A stretch of DNA of 64,000 nt from Gammaproteobacteria bacterium. Its GTDB lineage: Bacteria > Pseudomonadota > Gammaproteobacteria > Pseudomonadales > Azotimanducaceae. The notes under the pieces are model-generated. The model made no database searches. It was not told the origin of the DNA and saw only the letters and a list, made by a program, of their open reading frames with translations. Location of the stretch: positions 1-64,000 of the forward strand of contig JAJFKA010000041.1 in the NCBI GenBank assembly GCA_021773555.1, given 5' to 3'. Below, one piece after another: positions 9,619 through 23,345 of this stretch. The position numbers were made by a program, and so were the translations under genes. How positions within the stretch are numbered: position 1 is the stretch's first letter; each line of letters opens with the position of its first letter.

Positions 9619-10215
9619 ATGCCAGTCCAATTTGTTGCTTCATGCAAACTACCGACACTGTTCGGCGAGTTTGAGATGCATGGCTTTGAAGACCCGGACA
9701 CCGGCCAGGAACATGTCGCGCTGGTGCTAGGGGATGTGGTAACGGACCGGAGTCCTTTGTGCCGGGTCCACTCCGAATGTCTGACTGGTGATTGCCTGTT
9801 CAGCATGCGCTGTGATTGTGGCGCGCAACTACAGACGGCGATGCAGCGAATCGCAGAGGCCGGTAGTGGGATTATTCTGTACCTGCGCCAGGAAGGCCGC
9901 GGAATTGGCTTGATTAACAAGGTTCGCGCCTATGCACTTCAGGACGAAGGCGCGGATACGGTAGAAGCAAATGAGCGGTTGGGGTTTGATGCCGACCTGC
10001 GCGACTACACAGTCTGCCGCAACATGTTTGCGCATCTACAGGTTAGCCGGATACGACTGATGACGAATAATCCGGTCAAGGTAAACGCGTTAACCAAGCT
10101 CGGTATTGAAATTGTTGAGCGGATGCCGCTTGAAACGGGACAGAATGATCACAATGCCCGATACCTGGCCACCAAAGCCGGCAAGCTGGGGCATCTGTTC
10201 GGAAGCAACGATTAG
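9619..10215 (+). CDS. ribA: GTP cyclohydrolase II
   Basis: The first step of riboflavin synthesis from GTP. Zinc ligands C54, C65 and C67 sit in ECLTGDC and RCDCG, at the same positions as in the E. coli enzyme. The catalytic segment [11 protein letters not shown] and the later LMTNNPVK are present. At 198 residues it is a stand-alone RibA without a fused RibB domain. The ATG at 9619 is supported by a good ribosome-binding site (CTGGAGAGG). It is separated from the preceding operon by about 90 bases and may have its own promoter. No FMN riboswitch is recognisable upstream. Confidence 0.96.
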   Translation: MPVQFVASCKLPTLFGEFEMHGFEDPDTGQEHVALVLGDVVTDRSPLCRVHSECLTGDCLFSMRCDCGAQLQTAMQRIAEAGSGIILYLRQEGRGIGLINKVRAYALQDEGADTVEANERLGFDADLRDYTVCRNMFAHLQVSRIRLMTNNPVKVNALTKLGIEIVERMPLETGQNDHNARYLATKAGKLGHLFGSND

Positions 10216-10239
10216 GGCGTTCGCGGGCGATCCAGGTCG

Positions 10240-12135
10240 TCAGGATCGTGACTCTGCTTGCCTTAGATCGGTTTCTTTCAGTCGTTTTTGAATGGCAGCG
10301 AGAATACCGAGACTGTCGAGCGCGCAGGCTTTCAGCATGTCATCCGGCTTGTTTTGTTGCATAAACACATCAGGCACGCCGAGATTCAATACCGGGGTAT
10401 CAATTTCCACCGCCATCAGCAATTCATTAACTCCGGAGCCTGCACCTCCAATGATGGCGCTTTCTTCGATGGTAACAAGGAGATCGTGATCCAGAGCCAC
10501 CTGTTGGATGAGGCTCTCATCCAGTGGTTTGATGAAGCGCATATCCACCAGACTCGCATCCAGTTGTTCTGCGACGATCTGCGCCTGCTTCAGCATTGAA
10601 CCAAACGACAGTATGGCGACCGAGTGTCCATGGCGAATCCAGCGAGCCTTGCCAATGGGTAGTTCAGTCATTTCGGTATCGAGCGGTGTTCCCGGACCGG
10701 AACCTCGCGGGTAACGCACCGCCGCCGGCCCTTTAAACCGATATCCGGTATATAACATCTGCCTCGCCTCGTTCTCATCTGACGGCGCCATGACGATCAT
10801 GTTGGGAATGCAACGCAGGAATGAATGGTCAAAAACCCCCGAATGTGTAGGTCCATCCTCAAGCAGACCCGCGCGATCAATGGCAAACAATACATCCAGG
10901 TTCTGGATTGCAATATCGTGAATCAGCTGGTCATAGGCGCGTTGCAGAAACGTTGAATAGATCGCAACGACCGGTTTGACGCCCTCGCAGGCGAGACCGG
11001 CTGCCAGTGTCAGAGCGTGCTGTTCCGCAATAGCCACATCGAAATAGCGATCCGGAAATCGCTCGGAAAATTCAATCAGGTCAGATCCCTCGCGCATGGC
11101 GGGTGTAATGCCTACCAGGTTCGGGTCCGTCTCAGCCATATCGCACAACCAGCGACCGAAAATGTTGGCGTAACTGGGCAGCTTAGGGGCGGGAGATTGC
11201 GGAGTCTTCTCGATCTTCGATAGCGAGTGAGTACCCACCGGGGATTCTTCTGCCGGGCGGTAACCTTTGCCTTTCTGGGTGACCACATGCAGGAATTGCG
11301 GTCCTTTTAGATCTTTGATGTTCTGTAATGTCTGCACTAATGTTTTGATGTCGTGGCCATCAATCGGACCCATATAATTCAGGCCCAGCTCATCGAACAG
11401 GGTCCCCGGGACCACCATGCCTTTCATGTGTTCCTCGGTGCGTCGAGCCAGTTCCCAGGCGCGCGGGATCCGGCTCAGGATTTTTTTACTGCCTTCGCGC
11501 ATCGTCAGATATAGCCTGCTGCTCAGGATCCTGGCGAAATATTTGGAGAGTCCGCCGACGTTGTGGGAGATAGACATGGCATTGTCGTTGAGAATAACCA
11601 GAATATCGGCGTTGGTATCCGCCACGTGGTTGAGCGCTTCAAAGGCGATCCCCGCAGTCATTGCGCCATCGCCAATGATTGCCACAGCGCGTTTCTTCTC
11701 GCCCTTCATACGTGTCGCTATCGCCATGCCGAGCGCGGCGCTAATGGAAGTCGAGGAATGACCCACGCCAAAAGTATCGTATTCACTTTCGCTACGGACC
11801 GGAAATGGTGCAATACCGTCCGGCTTGCGCAGCGTATGCATTTGGTCGCGTCGACCGGTCAGGATCTTGTGTGGGTAGGCCTGGTGGCCAACATCCCAGA
11901 CCAGCTGGTCAGCAGGAGTATCATAGACATAATGCAACGCCACGGTGAGCTCCACAACGCCCAATCCAGCACCGAAATGGCCGCCCGTTTGCCCCACGGT
12001 ATAAAGCAGGAAGTGTCGTAATTCATCGGCGAGTTGTTCCAGCTGGCTCTCCTCGAGGGCACGCAAATCCACCGGCAGATTGACGGTATCCAGCAATGGT
12101 GTCTCGGGACGATCTAGTGGAATCTGGTCGAACAT
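10240..12135 (-). CDS. dxs: 1-deoxy-D-xylulose-5-phosphate synthase
   Basis: A ThDP-dependent enzyme that condenses pyruvate and glyceraldehyde 3-phosphate, the entry step of the MEP isoprenoid pathway. The ThDP/Mg motif GDGAMTAG starts near residue 155 and continues to ILNDN. A transketolase pyrimidine domain ([14 protein letters not shown]) and a C-terminal transketolase domain follow. H53 lies in GGHFGAGLG. At 631 residues it is close to E. coli Dxs (620). It is the last gene of the xseB-ispA-dxs operon, 82 bases after ispA. Confidence 0.96.
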   Translation of the reverse strand: MFDQIPLDRPETPLLDTVNLPVDLRALEESQLEQLADELRHFLLYTVGQTGGHFGAGLGVVELTVALHYVYDTPADQLVWDVGHQAYPHKILTGRRDQMHTLRKPDGIAPFPVRSESEYDTFGVGHSSTSISAALGMAIATRMKGEKKRAVAIIGDGAMTAGIAFEALNHVADTNADILVILNDNAMSISHNVGGLSKYFARILSSRLYLTMREGSKKILSRIPRAWELARRTEEHMKGMVVPGTLFDELGLNYMGPIDGHDIKTLVQTLQNIKDLKGPQFLHVVTQKGKGYRPAEESPVGTHSLSKIEKTPQSPAPKLPSYANIFGRWLCDMAETDPNLVGITPAMREGSDLIEFSERFPDRYFDVAIAEQHALTLAAGLACEGVKPVVAIYSTFLQRAYDQLIHDIAIQNLDVLFAIDRAGLLEDGPTHSGVFDHSFLRCIPNMIVMAPSDENEARQMLYTGYRFKGPAAVRYPRGSGPGTPLDTEMTELPIGKARWIRHGHSVAILSFGSMLKQAQIVAEQLDASLVDMRFIKPLDESLIQQVALDHDLLVTIEESAIIGGAGSGVNELLMAVEIDTPVLNLGVPDVFMQQNKPDDMLKACALDSLGILAAIQKRLKETDLRQAESRS

Positions 12136-12217
12136 CGAATGGTTGGGTTCCAGGGTGATCAGGCAAGGGTATGGGCCGGGATATTACACCATTTTCCCGA
12201 CGGAATCTTTTGCGGGC

Positions 12218-13084
12218 TCAGTGGTTTCTCTGAATGACAAATCGTGCCAGCGCCCTTAAGTCACGGGCATTATCGCCCAGGGGGACCAGCGCCGTCTCTG
12301 CCTCGTTGAGCAGCACGTTCAGTTTTTGTGCTGCTTGTTCAAGACCGAAGACCGATACAAAAGTGGTTTTACGGTTGAGTTCATCTGATCCAACCGGTTT
12401 GCCAATCTCCGCTTCACTGCCGGTTACATCAAGAATGTCATCGCGAATTTGAAAGGCGAGCCCCAGGGCAAATCCAAAGCGTGTGAGTGCCGTTACGACC
12501 CGCGCTTCTGCGGCAGACACGATGGCGGCGCATTGCAATGATGCGCTGATCATGTCTCCGGTTTTTCGATGATGCATCGCCTCCAGGGTTGCGACATCAA
12601 TACTGGCATTCTCCGAGGCCAGATCGATCATCTGACCAGCAATCATGCCGTTGCAGCCGCAGGCATGAGTCAGTGTCGATATGAGTTGCAGACGGATGGC
12701 TGGTTCGAGCTTTGTATCATTGGCAAGAATCTCGAATGCCAGGGTTTGCAGTGCGTCCCCGGCAAGGATGGCGGTTGCCTCACCAAACTGGATATGGCAG
12801 GTTGGCAGGCCGCGTCTGAGGTCATCATCATCCATGGCGGGAAGGTCATCGTGGATGAGCGAATAGGCGTGGATCAGTTCAACTGCGCAGGCAGAGGTGT
12901 CGGCGCTCGCCAGATCAGTCCCAAGGGCCTGGCAGGTAAGATAAACGAGTATCGGGCGAATCCGCTTACCACCATTGAATACGCCATAAGACATGGCTTC
13001 GAGTAATTCCGGCTGTCCATGGGTCGCCTTGAGCACACTCGACAGTTTTTGATCGACCCGTTCCTTGAGTTCAACAAAGGTCAT
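12218..13084 (-). CDS. ispA: (2E,6E)-farnesyl diphosphate synthase
   Basis: An all-helical prenyl transferase that builds farnesyl diphosphate from DMAPP/GPP and IPP. The first aspartate-rich motif is DDLPAMDDDDLRRG starting at residue 79, and the second is QIRDDILD. The early GGKRIRP motif is also present. Length is 288 residues (E. coli IspA 299). Its ATG overlaps the xseB stop by one base (TAATG), so the two are coupled. dxs lies directly downstream and supplies the same pathway. Confidence 0.95.
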   Translation of the reverse strand: MTFVELKERVDQKLSSVLKATHGQPELLEAMSYGVFNGGKRIRPILVYLTCQALGTDLASADTSACAVELIHAYSLIHDDLPAMDDDDLRRGLPTCHIQFGEATAILAGDALQTLAFEILANDTKLEPAIRLQLISTLTHACGCNGMIAGQMIDLASENASIDVATLEAMHHRKTGDMISASLQCAAIVSAAEARVVTALTRFGFALGLAFQIRDDILDVTGSEAEIGKPVGSDELNRKTTFVSVFGLEQAAQKLNVLLNEAETALVPLGDNARDLRALARFVIQRNH

Positions 13085-13326
13085 TAAGGATCTTGTTCGT
13101 CAGGCTGGAATGCCTCGGCTTCGAGGATGCCATTGTTCTCAATGAGCACTTTGACCTTCTGCTCTGCTTTTTTTAGCGCCTGCTGACACTCGCGGGTCAG
13201 CTTGATGCCCTCTTCGAAGGTTTTGAGTGAGTCCTCAAGGGATAGGTCGCCGTCTTCCATTTTCTGCACGAGGCTCTCGAGTCGTGCTAATGATTCTTCA
13301 AACGGGAAACTTTTTGTTGCGGCCAT
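13084..13326 (-). CDS. xseB: Exodeoxyribonuclease VII small subunit
   Basis: A short helical subunit that pairs with XseA in ExoVII. The family pattern is FEESLARLESLVQKMEDGD followed by LSLEDSLKTFEEGIKL. I place the start at the ATG at 13326 (MAATKS), giving 80 residues like E. coli XseB. A GTG at 13341 in the same frame would add five residues; neither start has a clear ribosome-binding site. xseA is not in the window. It heads the xseB-ispA-dxs operon. Confidence 0.92.
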   Translation of the reverse strand: MAATKSFPFEESLARLESLVQKMEDGDLSLEDSLKTFEEGIKLTRECQQALKKAEQKVKVLIENNGILEAEAFQPDEQDP

Positions 13327-13387
13327 GGTCTTGTTTATCACTGTTCGCTGTTCGCGTTGGGTTTACGATACGTGTGCGCCCGAGCTT

Positions 13388-13413
13388 GGTCAACAAACGT
13401 GGTCAACAAACGT
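13388..13413. repeat. Tandem 13-bp direct repeat
   Basis: Two adjacent perfect copies of GGTCAACAAACGT, followed by a partial third (GGTCAGG). They lie in the 160-base divergent region between xseB and the cytochrome c' gene, about 90 bases upstream of the latter. They could be operator half-sites for a regulator or simple slippage. Confidence 0.6.
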
Positions 13414-13504
13414 GGTCAGGTGCAACCATCGTCAGGATTCGCTATGCTCGGTGAATCGCCGCCGCTGATTGCGGTAGAAATTAGGATGAAAACAAGGAAT
13501 TCGA

Positions 13505-13942
13505 ATGAAATCTCTAATAGCTATAGTGCTGACCCTCGCTTTCACCTCCGCGGTTTTTGCTGATGGCGAGGCAGACTTCAAGTATCGCCAGGGTGTTATG
13601 CGCACCATCGGTGGCCAGATGACTTCCATGGCAGCGATTCTTCGCGGCAAGGTTCATATGGAAAATTTCAAAATTCACGCACACGGCATGGCCGAGCTTG
13701 CGACTATTGCACCGCATTTGTTTCCGGCGGGCAGCGGCGTCGATAAGTCGGAGGCGCTTCCTGCGATCTGGGACAATCCGGATGAGTTCAAGGCTGCGAT
13801 GGACAAGTTCGTTGAAGCCGCGAATGGCATCAGCGCTGCCGCCGATTCTGAAAATCCGGGTGATATAGGTCCGGCGATCCAGGCGCTGGGCAAGGCCTGT
13901 AAGGGCTGTCACGATAATTTCCGTGAGGAGCACGATGACTAG
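13505..13942 (+). CDS. Cytochrome c', class II (c-556-type), periplasmic
   Basis: A 145-residue secreted haem protein. Residues 1-19 form a signal peptide (hydrophobic core IAIVLTLAF, cleavage after VFA). The haem-binding motif CKGCH is at 132-136, near the C-terminus as in the class II four-helix-bundle cytochromes c'. The family phrase RQGVMRTIGGQM follows the mature N-terminus. An AAGGA ribosome-binding site precedes the ATG. Such proteins often accompany a cytochrome b561; here a b561 gene lies immediately downstream on the opposite strand. Roles proposed for the family include electron transfer and NO binding, and I cannot choose between them. Confidence 0.9.
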   Translation: MKSLIAIVLTLAFTSAVFADGEADFKYRQGVMRTIGGQMTSMAAILRGKVHMENFKIHAHGMAELATIAPHLFPAGSGVDKSEALPAIWDNPDEFKAAMDKFVEAANGISAAADSENPGDIGPAIQALGKACKGCHDNFREEHDD

Positions 13943-13969
13943 GCAGTAGCGATTAGTCCCGATTGTTTG

Positions 13970-18647
<4,678 letters not shown>

Positions 18648-18657
18648 TGGACTTGCG

Positions 18658-19980
18658 TTAATCCAGGTCCCGATAGGCCGGAATACAGAACAGCACCAGC
18701 ACCAGCACGATCAGGCAGGAGGCTGAAATCCCGACAGCGAGCTGCGGGCCGAAGACATCAGCGAAGACACTGATCGGATAGATGCTCACTGACAGGACGG
18801 CCATCTCAAGCATGTAGATGCTCATTACCCGACCCCTGAAGTCATCGGCAACATAGGATTGAATGAGTACGTTAGACAGTGACATGCGGGCTGCCTGGCC
18901 GAGTCCAACCAGCGCCAGCAAGCCGACTGAAAGCCAGTAGTGTGTCGACAGGGAAAAAAACAGCAGCGAGATACCCATCACGAGCGCACCGGAGAGCAAT
19001 ACTCTGGCACGCCTGGTGTTGGGCAGGGTGGCAATGTACAGGGAACCAAGCAATGAACCCAGGCCAGACAGGGAAATGATCAGCCCCAGGCGATCCGGGC
19101 CAGCGTCCAGTACCTGTTTGGCGAATCCCGGGAGCAACATGAAATAAGTAAGGCTGAAAAACACCATCAGGAAATTGCAGCCGAGTAACATCATGATTAC
19201 CGGTGTACGCAGGACGTACCCAAAACCCAGCATCAGCTCCTGCAAAACGGGTTGATCAGGTTTTATGGGTATGGGTCGATCGGCCACGTGAACCCTGACC
19301 ATGATGATTGCTGACATCAGGTACAGAGCGGTCATCATGTAGTACACCCACTTTGCCGGATCAATATTGCCGTAGCCACCTCCCAATGCTGCGACCATGC
19401 CACCGGCGAGACCAGGAAGCAGCAGTCTGGCGGTGTTCATTCCCGAGGTGCTCAATGCAATAGCGTTGGTGAGACGGTCGAGTCCGACCACATCTTTGGT
19501 CAGGGCCTGGCGAGAGGGCATCATGGCGTTCATCACCAGTCCCTGCAGAATCGAAGCCAATAGCAGATGTTCAAAGACGAGTTGATTAGCGGTGATCGCC
19601 AGAGCGACACCGAGCGTAATGCAGGCGTTTGCGGTACCTCCGATCTGGAGCACGTGTTTTTTCTGCCGAATCCGGTCGGCAACGACCCCTCCGAGTGGTG
19701 CGGCGAACAGGCCGACAATCCCGCCGGCTGCCGTCATCCAGCCGAGTTTTTCATAAGAACCGGTGATTTCGAAAACCAGCCAGCCACGAATGAACATCTG
19801 CATATTCATTGAGGCAAAATTGCCGCAGAGGGCAGCAAAGAACCAGCGATAATTAACCACCTGAAAGGCGTCGAATGCGCGGCGCCAGGTCTTTACCGGG
19901 AGTATTACACCAGCAGCTACGCCGGATTGAATAAGATCTACGGACTCCTCGACCGGGTTGTCAGTTTCGCTGTCACTCAT
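18658..19980 (-). CDS. Major facilitator superfamily transporter (MFS_3/EntS-like)
   Basis: A 440-residue protein with about 12 predicted membrane segments and a cytoplasmic N-terminal tail of some 35 residues. The loop between segments 2 and 3 reads GGVVADRIRQKK, a form of the MFS signature. The layout resembles the MFS_3 group, which includes the enterobactin exporter EntS and several multidrug exporters. No siderophore genes are nearby. With the flanking N-acetyltransferase and enone reductase it would fit a small-molecule efflux role, but that is inference from proximity only. Confidence 0.85.
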   Translation of the reverse strand: MSDSETDNPVEESVDLIQSGVAAGVILPVKTWRRAFDAFQVVNYRWFFAALCGNFASMNMQMFIRGWLVFEITGSYEKLGWMTAAGGIVGLFAAPLGGVVADRIRQKKHVLQIGGTANACITLGVALAITANQLVFEHLLLASILQGLVMNAMMPSRQALTKDVVGLDRLTNAIALSTSGMNTARLLLPGLAGGMVAALGGGYGNIDPAKWVYYMMTALYLMSAIIMVRVHVADRPIPIKPDQPVLQELMLGFGYVLRTPVIMMLLGCNFLMVFFSLTYFMLLPGFAKQVLDAGPDRLGLIISLSGLGSLLGSLYIATLPNTRRARVLLSGALVMGISLLFFSLSTHYWLSVGLLALVGLGQAARMSLSNVLIQSYVADDFRGRVMSIYMLEMAVLSVSIYPISVFADVFGPQLAVGISASCLIVLVLVLFCIPAYRDLD

Positions 19981-20031
19981 CCCATCAATATATCAATATC
20001 CGCGAGGGAACACATGGGGACCTGATTCGGC

Positions 20032-21033
20032 TTAGCCAGCTTCCGATAACCGGACCAGCATTTTACCAGTATTCTTTCCTTCGAGGAGTCCGATCAAGGC
20101 AGCAGGGGCTTGTTCAATACCCTGCATAATCGTTTCCTGGTATTTCATTTTGCCCTCGGCCATCCAGGTACGCATGTCCGTCAGAAACTGCTCGCGCATA
20201 TCATTAAATTCGTAAACGACGAAGCCCTTCATCGTCACCCGGTTGTAGATCATGTTTGACAGGGTGGTAACACCTTCGGACCGGGCTCCCTTGTTGTTAT
20301 AGGCAGAGATCATGCCGCACACCGGGATTCTTCCCAACGGCCGCATTTGTCCGCAGGCAGCGTCCAGATGAGCGCCGCCAACGTTCTCAAAATACACATC
20401 GATACCTTCTGGCAGTCCAATATGCAGGGCTTTACTGATGCTGGTGGTTTTGTAATTAAAGGCGTAGTCAAAACCCAGTTCGTTGATGAGGTAATCAACT
20501 TTTTCATCGGACCCGCAACTCCCTGCCACGCGGCAGTGTTTGATTTTGGCAATCTGCCCCACGACGCTGCCGACTGCGCCAGCCGCTGCCGAAACGAATA
20601 CATTTTCCTCTTCCTGAAGTGCGCCGGTAACAAGCAGGCCGCCGTAGGCGGTCAGCCCGGTCCCTCCGAGGATGTGCAGGTGGGTTGTCAGCGGCTCATC
20701 CTCGACTTTGATCGCCTGCAGTCCCTTGCCATCGGAGGCGAAGTATTCACGAAAGCCGAATCGATGCAGAACAAGGGTATCGACCGGAAGTTCGGGGTTA
20801 TCGCTCGCAACGATCTTGCCGATTGCGCCGCCCGTCATGGGTTCATTCAGCGGAGTCTGACCGTTGCTGAGTGGTGGACGCATGGCCGGGTCAACGGACA
20901 TGAACAGGTTTTGCACCAGCACCTGGCCGCTGACCTGTTCAACCGTCGTTTCCACCAGGGAGAAATTATCTGCGCTGGGTAGTCCCTCTGGTCGCGAGAC
21001 CAGATGGATCTCTCTGCTTGTGATGCCAGTCAT
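20032..21033 (-). CDS. NADP-dependent medium-chain oxidoreductase (CurA / alkenal reductase type)
   Basis: A zinc-independent MDR-superfamily reductase of about 333 residues that typically reduces the double bond of alpha,beta-unsaturated carbonyls. The nucleotide-binding AAAGAVGSVVGQIAK motif and the GSCGSDEK loop for the NADP phosphate are visible, as is the NLFMSVDPAMRPPL segment typical of leukotriene B4 dehydrogenase/CurA proteins. The ATG at 21033 is preferred over one at 21063 because CTGGAG sits seven bases before it. It is a monocistronic-looking gene between the MFS exporter and the ECF cluster. Confidence 0.88.
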   Translation of the reverse strand: MTGITSREIHLVSRPEGLPSADNFSLVETTVEQVSGQVLVQNLFMSVDPAMRPPLSNGQTPLNEPMTGGAIGKIVASDNPELPVDTLVLHRFGFREYFASDGKGLQAIKVEDEPLTTHLHILGGTGLTAYGGLLVTGALQEEENVFVSAAAGAVGSVVGQIAKIKHCRVAGSCGSDEKVDYLINELGFDYAFNYKTTSISKALHIGLPEGIDVYFENVGGAHLDAACGQMRPLGRIPVCGMISAYNNKGARSEGVTTLSNMIYNRVTMKGFVVYEFNDMREQFLTDMRTWMAEGKMKYQETIMQGIEQAPAALIGLLEGKNTGKMLVRLSEAG

Positions 21034-21095
21034 GGCTAAACTCCAGAAAAGTCGGGTAGCCATTCTGCCACAGTTTGGCGCTCACGTGCGGCTAA

Positions 21096-21983
21096 CTAGA
21101 ATTGATAACTGGTGGCCTGGTTTCGAAGACTGTTCTTACCCCGGTCACAAGCAATGACCTCATCCTGGTCGAGCACCATCACGGTATCCTGATTTGGATC
21201 GAGGCTGGTGTTCTTAAAGACAATGGTAATTTTCTCTTTGCCAGGAACGCTGCGGAGCGTTGAACCATAATCGCAAAATGCGTCCAGAACTTTGTTTTGT
21301 ACGAGCTTTTGTTGTTCCTGCAGTCGCGCCTGTTTTTGCATGCGTCGTCCTTCTCGCTCTTTCAATAGCTCCTGCCTTGTGATGTTCATTTTGTCCTCGA
21401 TCTGCTGCTGTTTATCGTCCAGTTGCTGCCTTTGTCGCTCGAGCTTTGTGATTTCTTTTTCCAGCTCGCGTCGCTGTTCCTCTTCCACGTGAATCATCTC
21501 GATTTCGCTTTCGCGGAGTTCCTGTTGCAGTTCGCGTCGATCACGGCGAATTTCACGCAATGCCTCCCGGGTGGAATCGTCAACAATGCGTATGACGCTG
21601 GAAACCTCAGGCATGCTGGGGATGACTGGCATAACCCCGGCGACGATTTCTTCAACCATCTCCGGCAGGTCTTCCAGACCCTCAAATTCACTGTTCTCAA
21701 AGGAAAAATTAAAATGATGATCACCGTCGTCGCCAACCGCCCAGGCATAACGGTTAGAACCGCTGCTGGCAATGGTGAAGACAACCCCCTGTTCTGCGAG
21801 GTACATGCCGTCTACTCGTACGCTGCAACCCCTGCAGTCTGAGTCGGCTTTAAATGCACTCTTGAGAATTTCGGACATGACGCTAACGTCTTTCTTGAGT
21901 CGTCCATAATCGGTCGCGGCCAGCGCATACCAGGATGATGCGACGGTGATAAAAAAGGCTAAAAAAAGAAATCTGGTTTTCAT
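21096..21983 (-). CDS. Exported coiled-coil protein of unknown function
   Basis: Not recognised as a named family. A signal peptide covers residues 1-22 (FLFLAFFITVASSWYALA). The mature N-terminal half is globular, with a C-x-x-C (DCRGCSVRVDG). Residues of about 135-235 are a strongly charged Glu/Arg/Gln-rich coiled coil (RRDRRELQQELRESEIEM). A short globular tail follows, with two more cysteines. It is the third gene of the sigma factor/anti-sigma operon, 54 bases after the anti-sigma gene, so it is probably a periplasmic or envelope component of that regulon. Confidence 0.75.
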   Translation of the reverse strand: MKTRFLFLAFFITVASSWYALAATDYGRLKKDVSVMSEILKSAFKADSDCRGCSVRVDGMYLAEQGVVFTIASSGSNRYAWAVGDDGDHHFNFSFENSEFEGLEDLPEMVEEIVAGVMPVIPSMPEVSSVIRIVDDSTREALREIRRDRRELQQELRESEIEMIHVEEEQRRELEKEITKLERQRQQLDDKQQQIEDKMNITRQELLKEREGRRMQKQARLQEQQKLVQNKVLDAFCDYGSTLRSVPGKEKITIVFKNTSLDPNQDTVMVLDQDEVIACDRGKNSLRNQATSYQF

Positions 21984-22037
21984 GATGACACCTGTTAATG
22001 ATCAATGTTCACGGAAAATGAGGGTATTTTCGATTCG

Positions 22038-22706
22038 TCAGAATCTTCTGTTGTCGTCCAGAATCACGCTGCTGAGCTGTTCTATCTCGCGGCGATCCTG
22101 CACTTGACTCGCAATCAGGTAACGGAGACTTTCTTCAGTGGACATGGTGCGCTGATCCTGATCGGCTTCCCATAGCACCAGCATATTGCCGAGTTCTTCG
22201 CGTCGTTCTTCCCGGCTGGCATCCAGCACTGTTCTAAGCAGAAGCTGATTTGTCGTGATTTGCTGATTTGTCAGCTTGCGGACATTAGTATCCAGTGTGG
22301 CTTGTTGTTGTTCCTGAAGGCTCACCAGTTGTCGTGTGAATTCGGTCTGGGAGACAAAGCGATCTTCCACCCCGGCGAAATCGATGGTCAGTCCGTCAAT
22401 TGTTGAAATCCTGGCCTCGGTGAGCACCAGCACGAGAACCACTACCGAGGCGAAACTGGCTGCCCACTGAAACCGAAAGTGCCAGGGAGAAGGTTCGAAG
22501 AACAACTGCCGCCGGTTCCACCGGGGCACGGGTTGCGCCCGCCAGCCCGTGGCGTCGCGCTTGAGCTCCCAGATCGCCGCCAGATCCTCCCGGCAGGAGT
22601 CGCAGTGAGCCAGATGCGCGTGGACCTGGCGTTGTTCGGGTTGCGGTAGCTGCTCTACGTCGAACAACCGCGCCTTGCACTCATCACAAGTGTATTCGAT
22701 GTTCAT
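22038..22706 (-). CDS. Putative zinc-binding anti-sigma factor, membrane-bound
   Basis: A 222-residue protein. The N-terminal domain contains H-x3-C-x2-C (HAHLAHCDSC), the zinc anti-sigma motif, plus an additional CDEC near residue 8. A single membrane segment lies at about 80-97 (ASFASVVVLVLVLTEA). The rest, presumably periplasmic, is helical and rich in Gln, Glu and Arg. Its start overlaps the stop of the upstream ECF sigma gene (ATGA), the usual arrangement for a cognate pair. The signal it senses is unknown. Confidence 0.82.
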   Translation of the reverse strand: MNIEYTCDECKARLFDVEQLPQPEQRQVHAHLAHCDSCREDLAAIWELKRDATGWRAQPVPRWNRRQLFFEPSPWHFRFQWAASFASVVVLVLVLTEARISTIDGLTIDFAGVEDRFVSQTEFTRQLVSLQEQQQATLDTNVRKLTNQQITTNQLLLRTVLDASREERREELGNMLVLWEADQDQRTMSTEESLRYLIASQVQDRREIEQLSSVILDDNRRF

Positions 22707-23257
22707 ATACCCTCCTTTAATAATCTCTGTGGCTGGTCGCTCTCGCGCATTTTCTTCAAGGCCGCGTACACTCTGGATTTGGCGGTATTCGCGGAAATGC
22801 CTAGTTGCGCTGAAATCTCATCGAAGGTGAAATTCTGGAAAAACTTCAATTCGATCACATGCCGCTGCTCAGTCGGCAGTTTTCCCATCATGCCGATGAT
22901 GCCCCGGTTGGTATCAATGTGCGCATCGATATCGAGGCCCCTGTCGTCCACCACATCCACCTGATCGGTAGACACAAACTGGCGACCCCGTCGCCTCAGG
23001 CAATCAGTACAACGAAACGATGCGATGCGAAATAACCAGGCGGCAAAGACCCCGTCGCCCCGGTAGCTGGACAGATTCCGGTAAACGGACATCAGTATGT
23101 CCTGCAATATGTCCATGGCATCATCCGGGCTGCCGGTCATTCGCACTGAGTAGTTGTATAGCCGCTTTTCATAACGCCGGACGAGACTGAACCACGCGCG
23201 TTCAGAGCCGGCGAGCGCTTTGGTGACGAGCTGCTCATCAGTCGCTTTACCAAACAT
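22703..23257 (-). CDS. ECF-family RNA polymerase sigma factor
   Basis: A 184-residue sigma-70 family protein with only regions 2 and 4. Region 2 reads DAMDILQDILMSVYRNLSSY with the following RIASFRCTDCLRRR. Region 4 reads LPTEQRHVIELKF and DEISAQLGISANTAKSRVYAAL. It heads an operon with a zinc anti-sigma gene and an exported coiled-coil gene. Spaced GGAAC motifs occur just before the ATG, but they are too close to the start to be a normal ECF promoter. It is divergent from the sulfatase gene across 88 bases. Confidence 0.93.
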   Translation of the reverse strand: MFGKATDEQLVTKALAGSERAWFSLVRRYEKRLYNYSVRMTGSPDDAMDILQDILMSVYRNLSSYRGDGVFAAWLFRIASFRCTDCLRRRGRQFVSTDQVDVVDDRGLDIDAHIDTNRGIIGMMGKLPTEQRHVIELKFFQNFTFDEISAQLGISANTAKSRVYAALKKMRESDQPQRLLKEGI

Positions 23258-23345
23258 TGATGGTTCCGAAACGTTCCATAGCCTGATAGTCGTTATGCTG
23301 GGTGAAATAGTTTGTTAAGGTTAAAAAAAATAGCGTTGGAAAGCG

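Noticed and set aside
12569-13006. A 145-codon open frame on the plus strand across ispA
   Set aside because: Antisense to ispA, whose both aspartate motifs are intact; no family features.
23258-23345. ECF-type autoregulated promoter (GGAAC motifs) before the sigma gene
   Set aside because: The GGAAC motifs end within a few bases of the ATG, leaving no room for a -10 element and leader.
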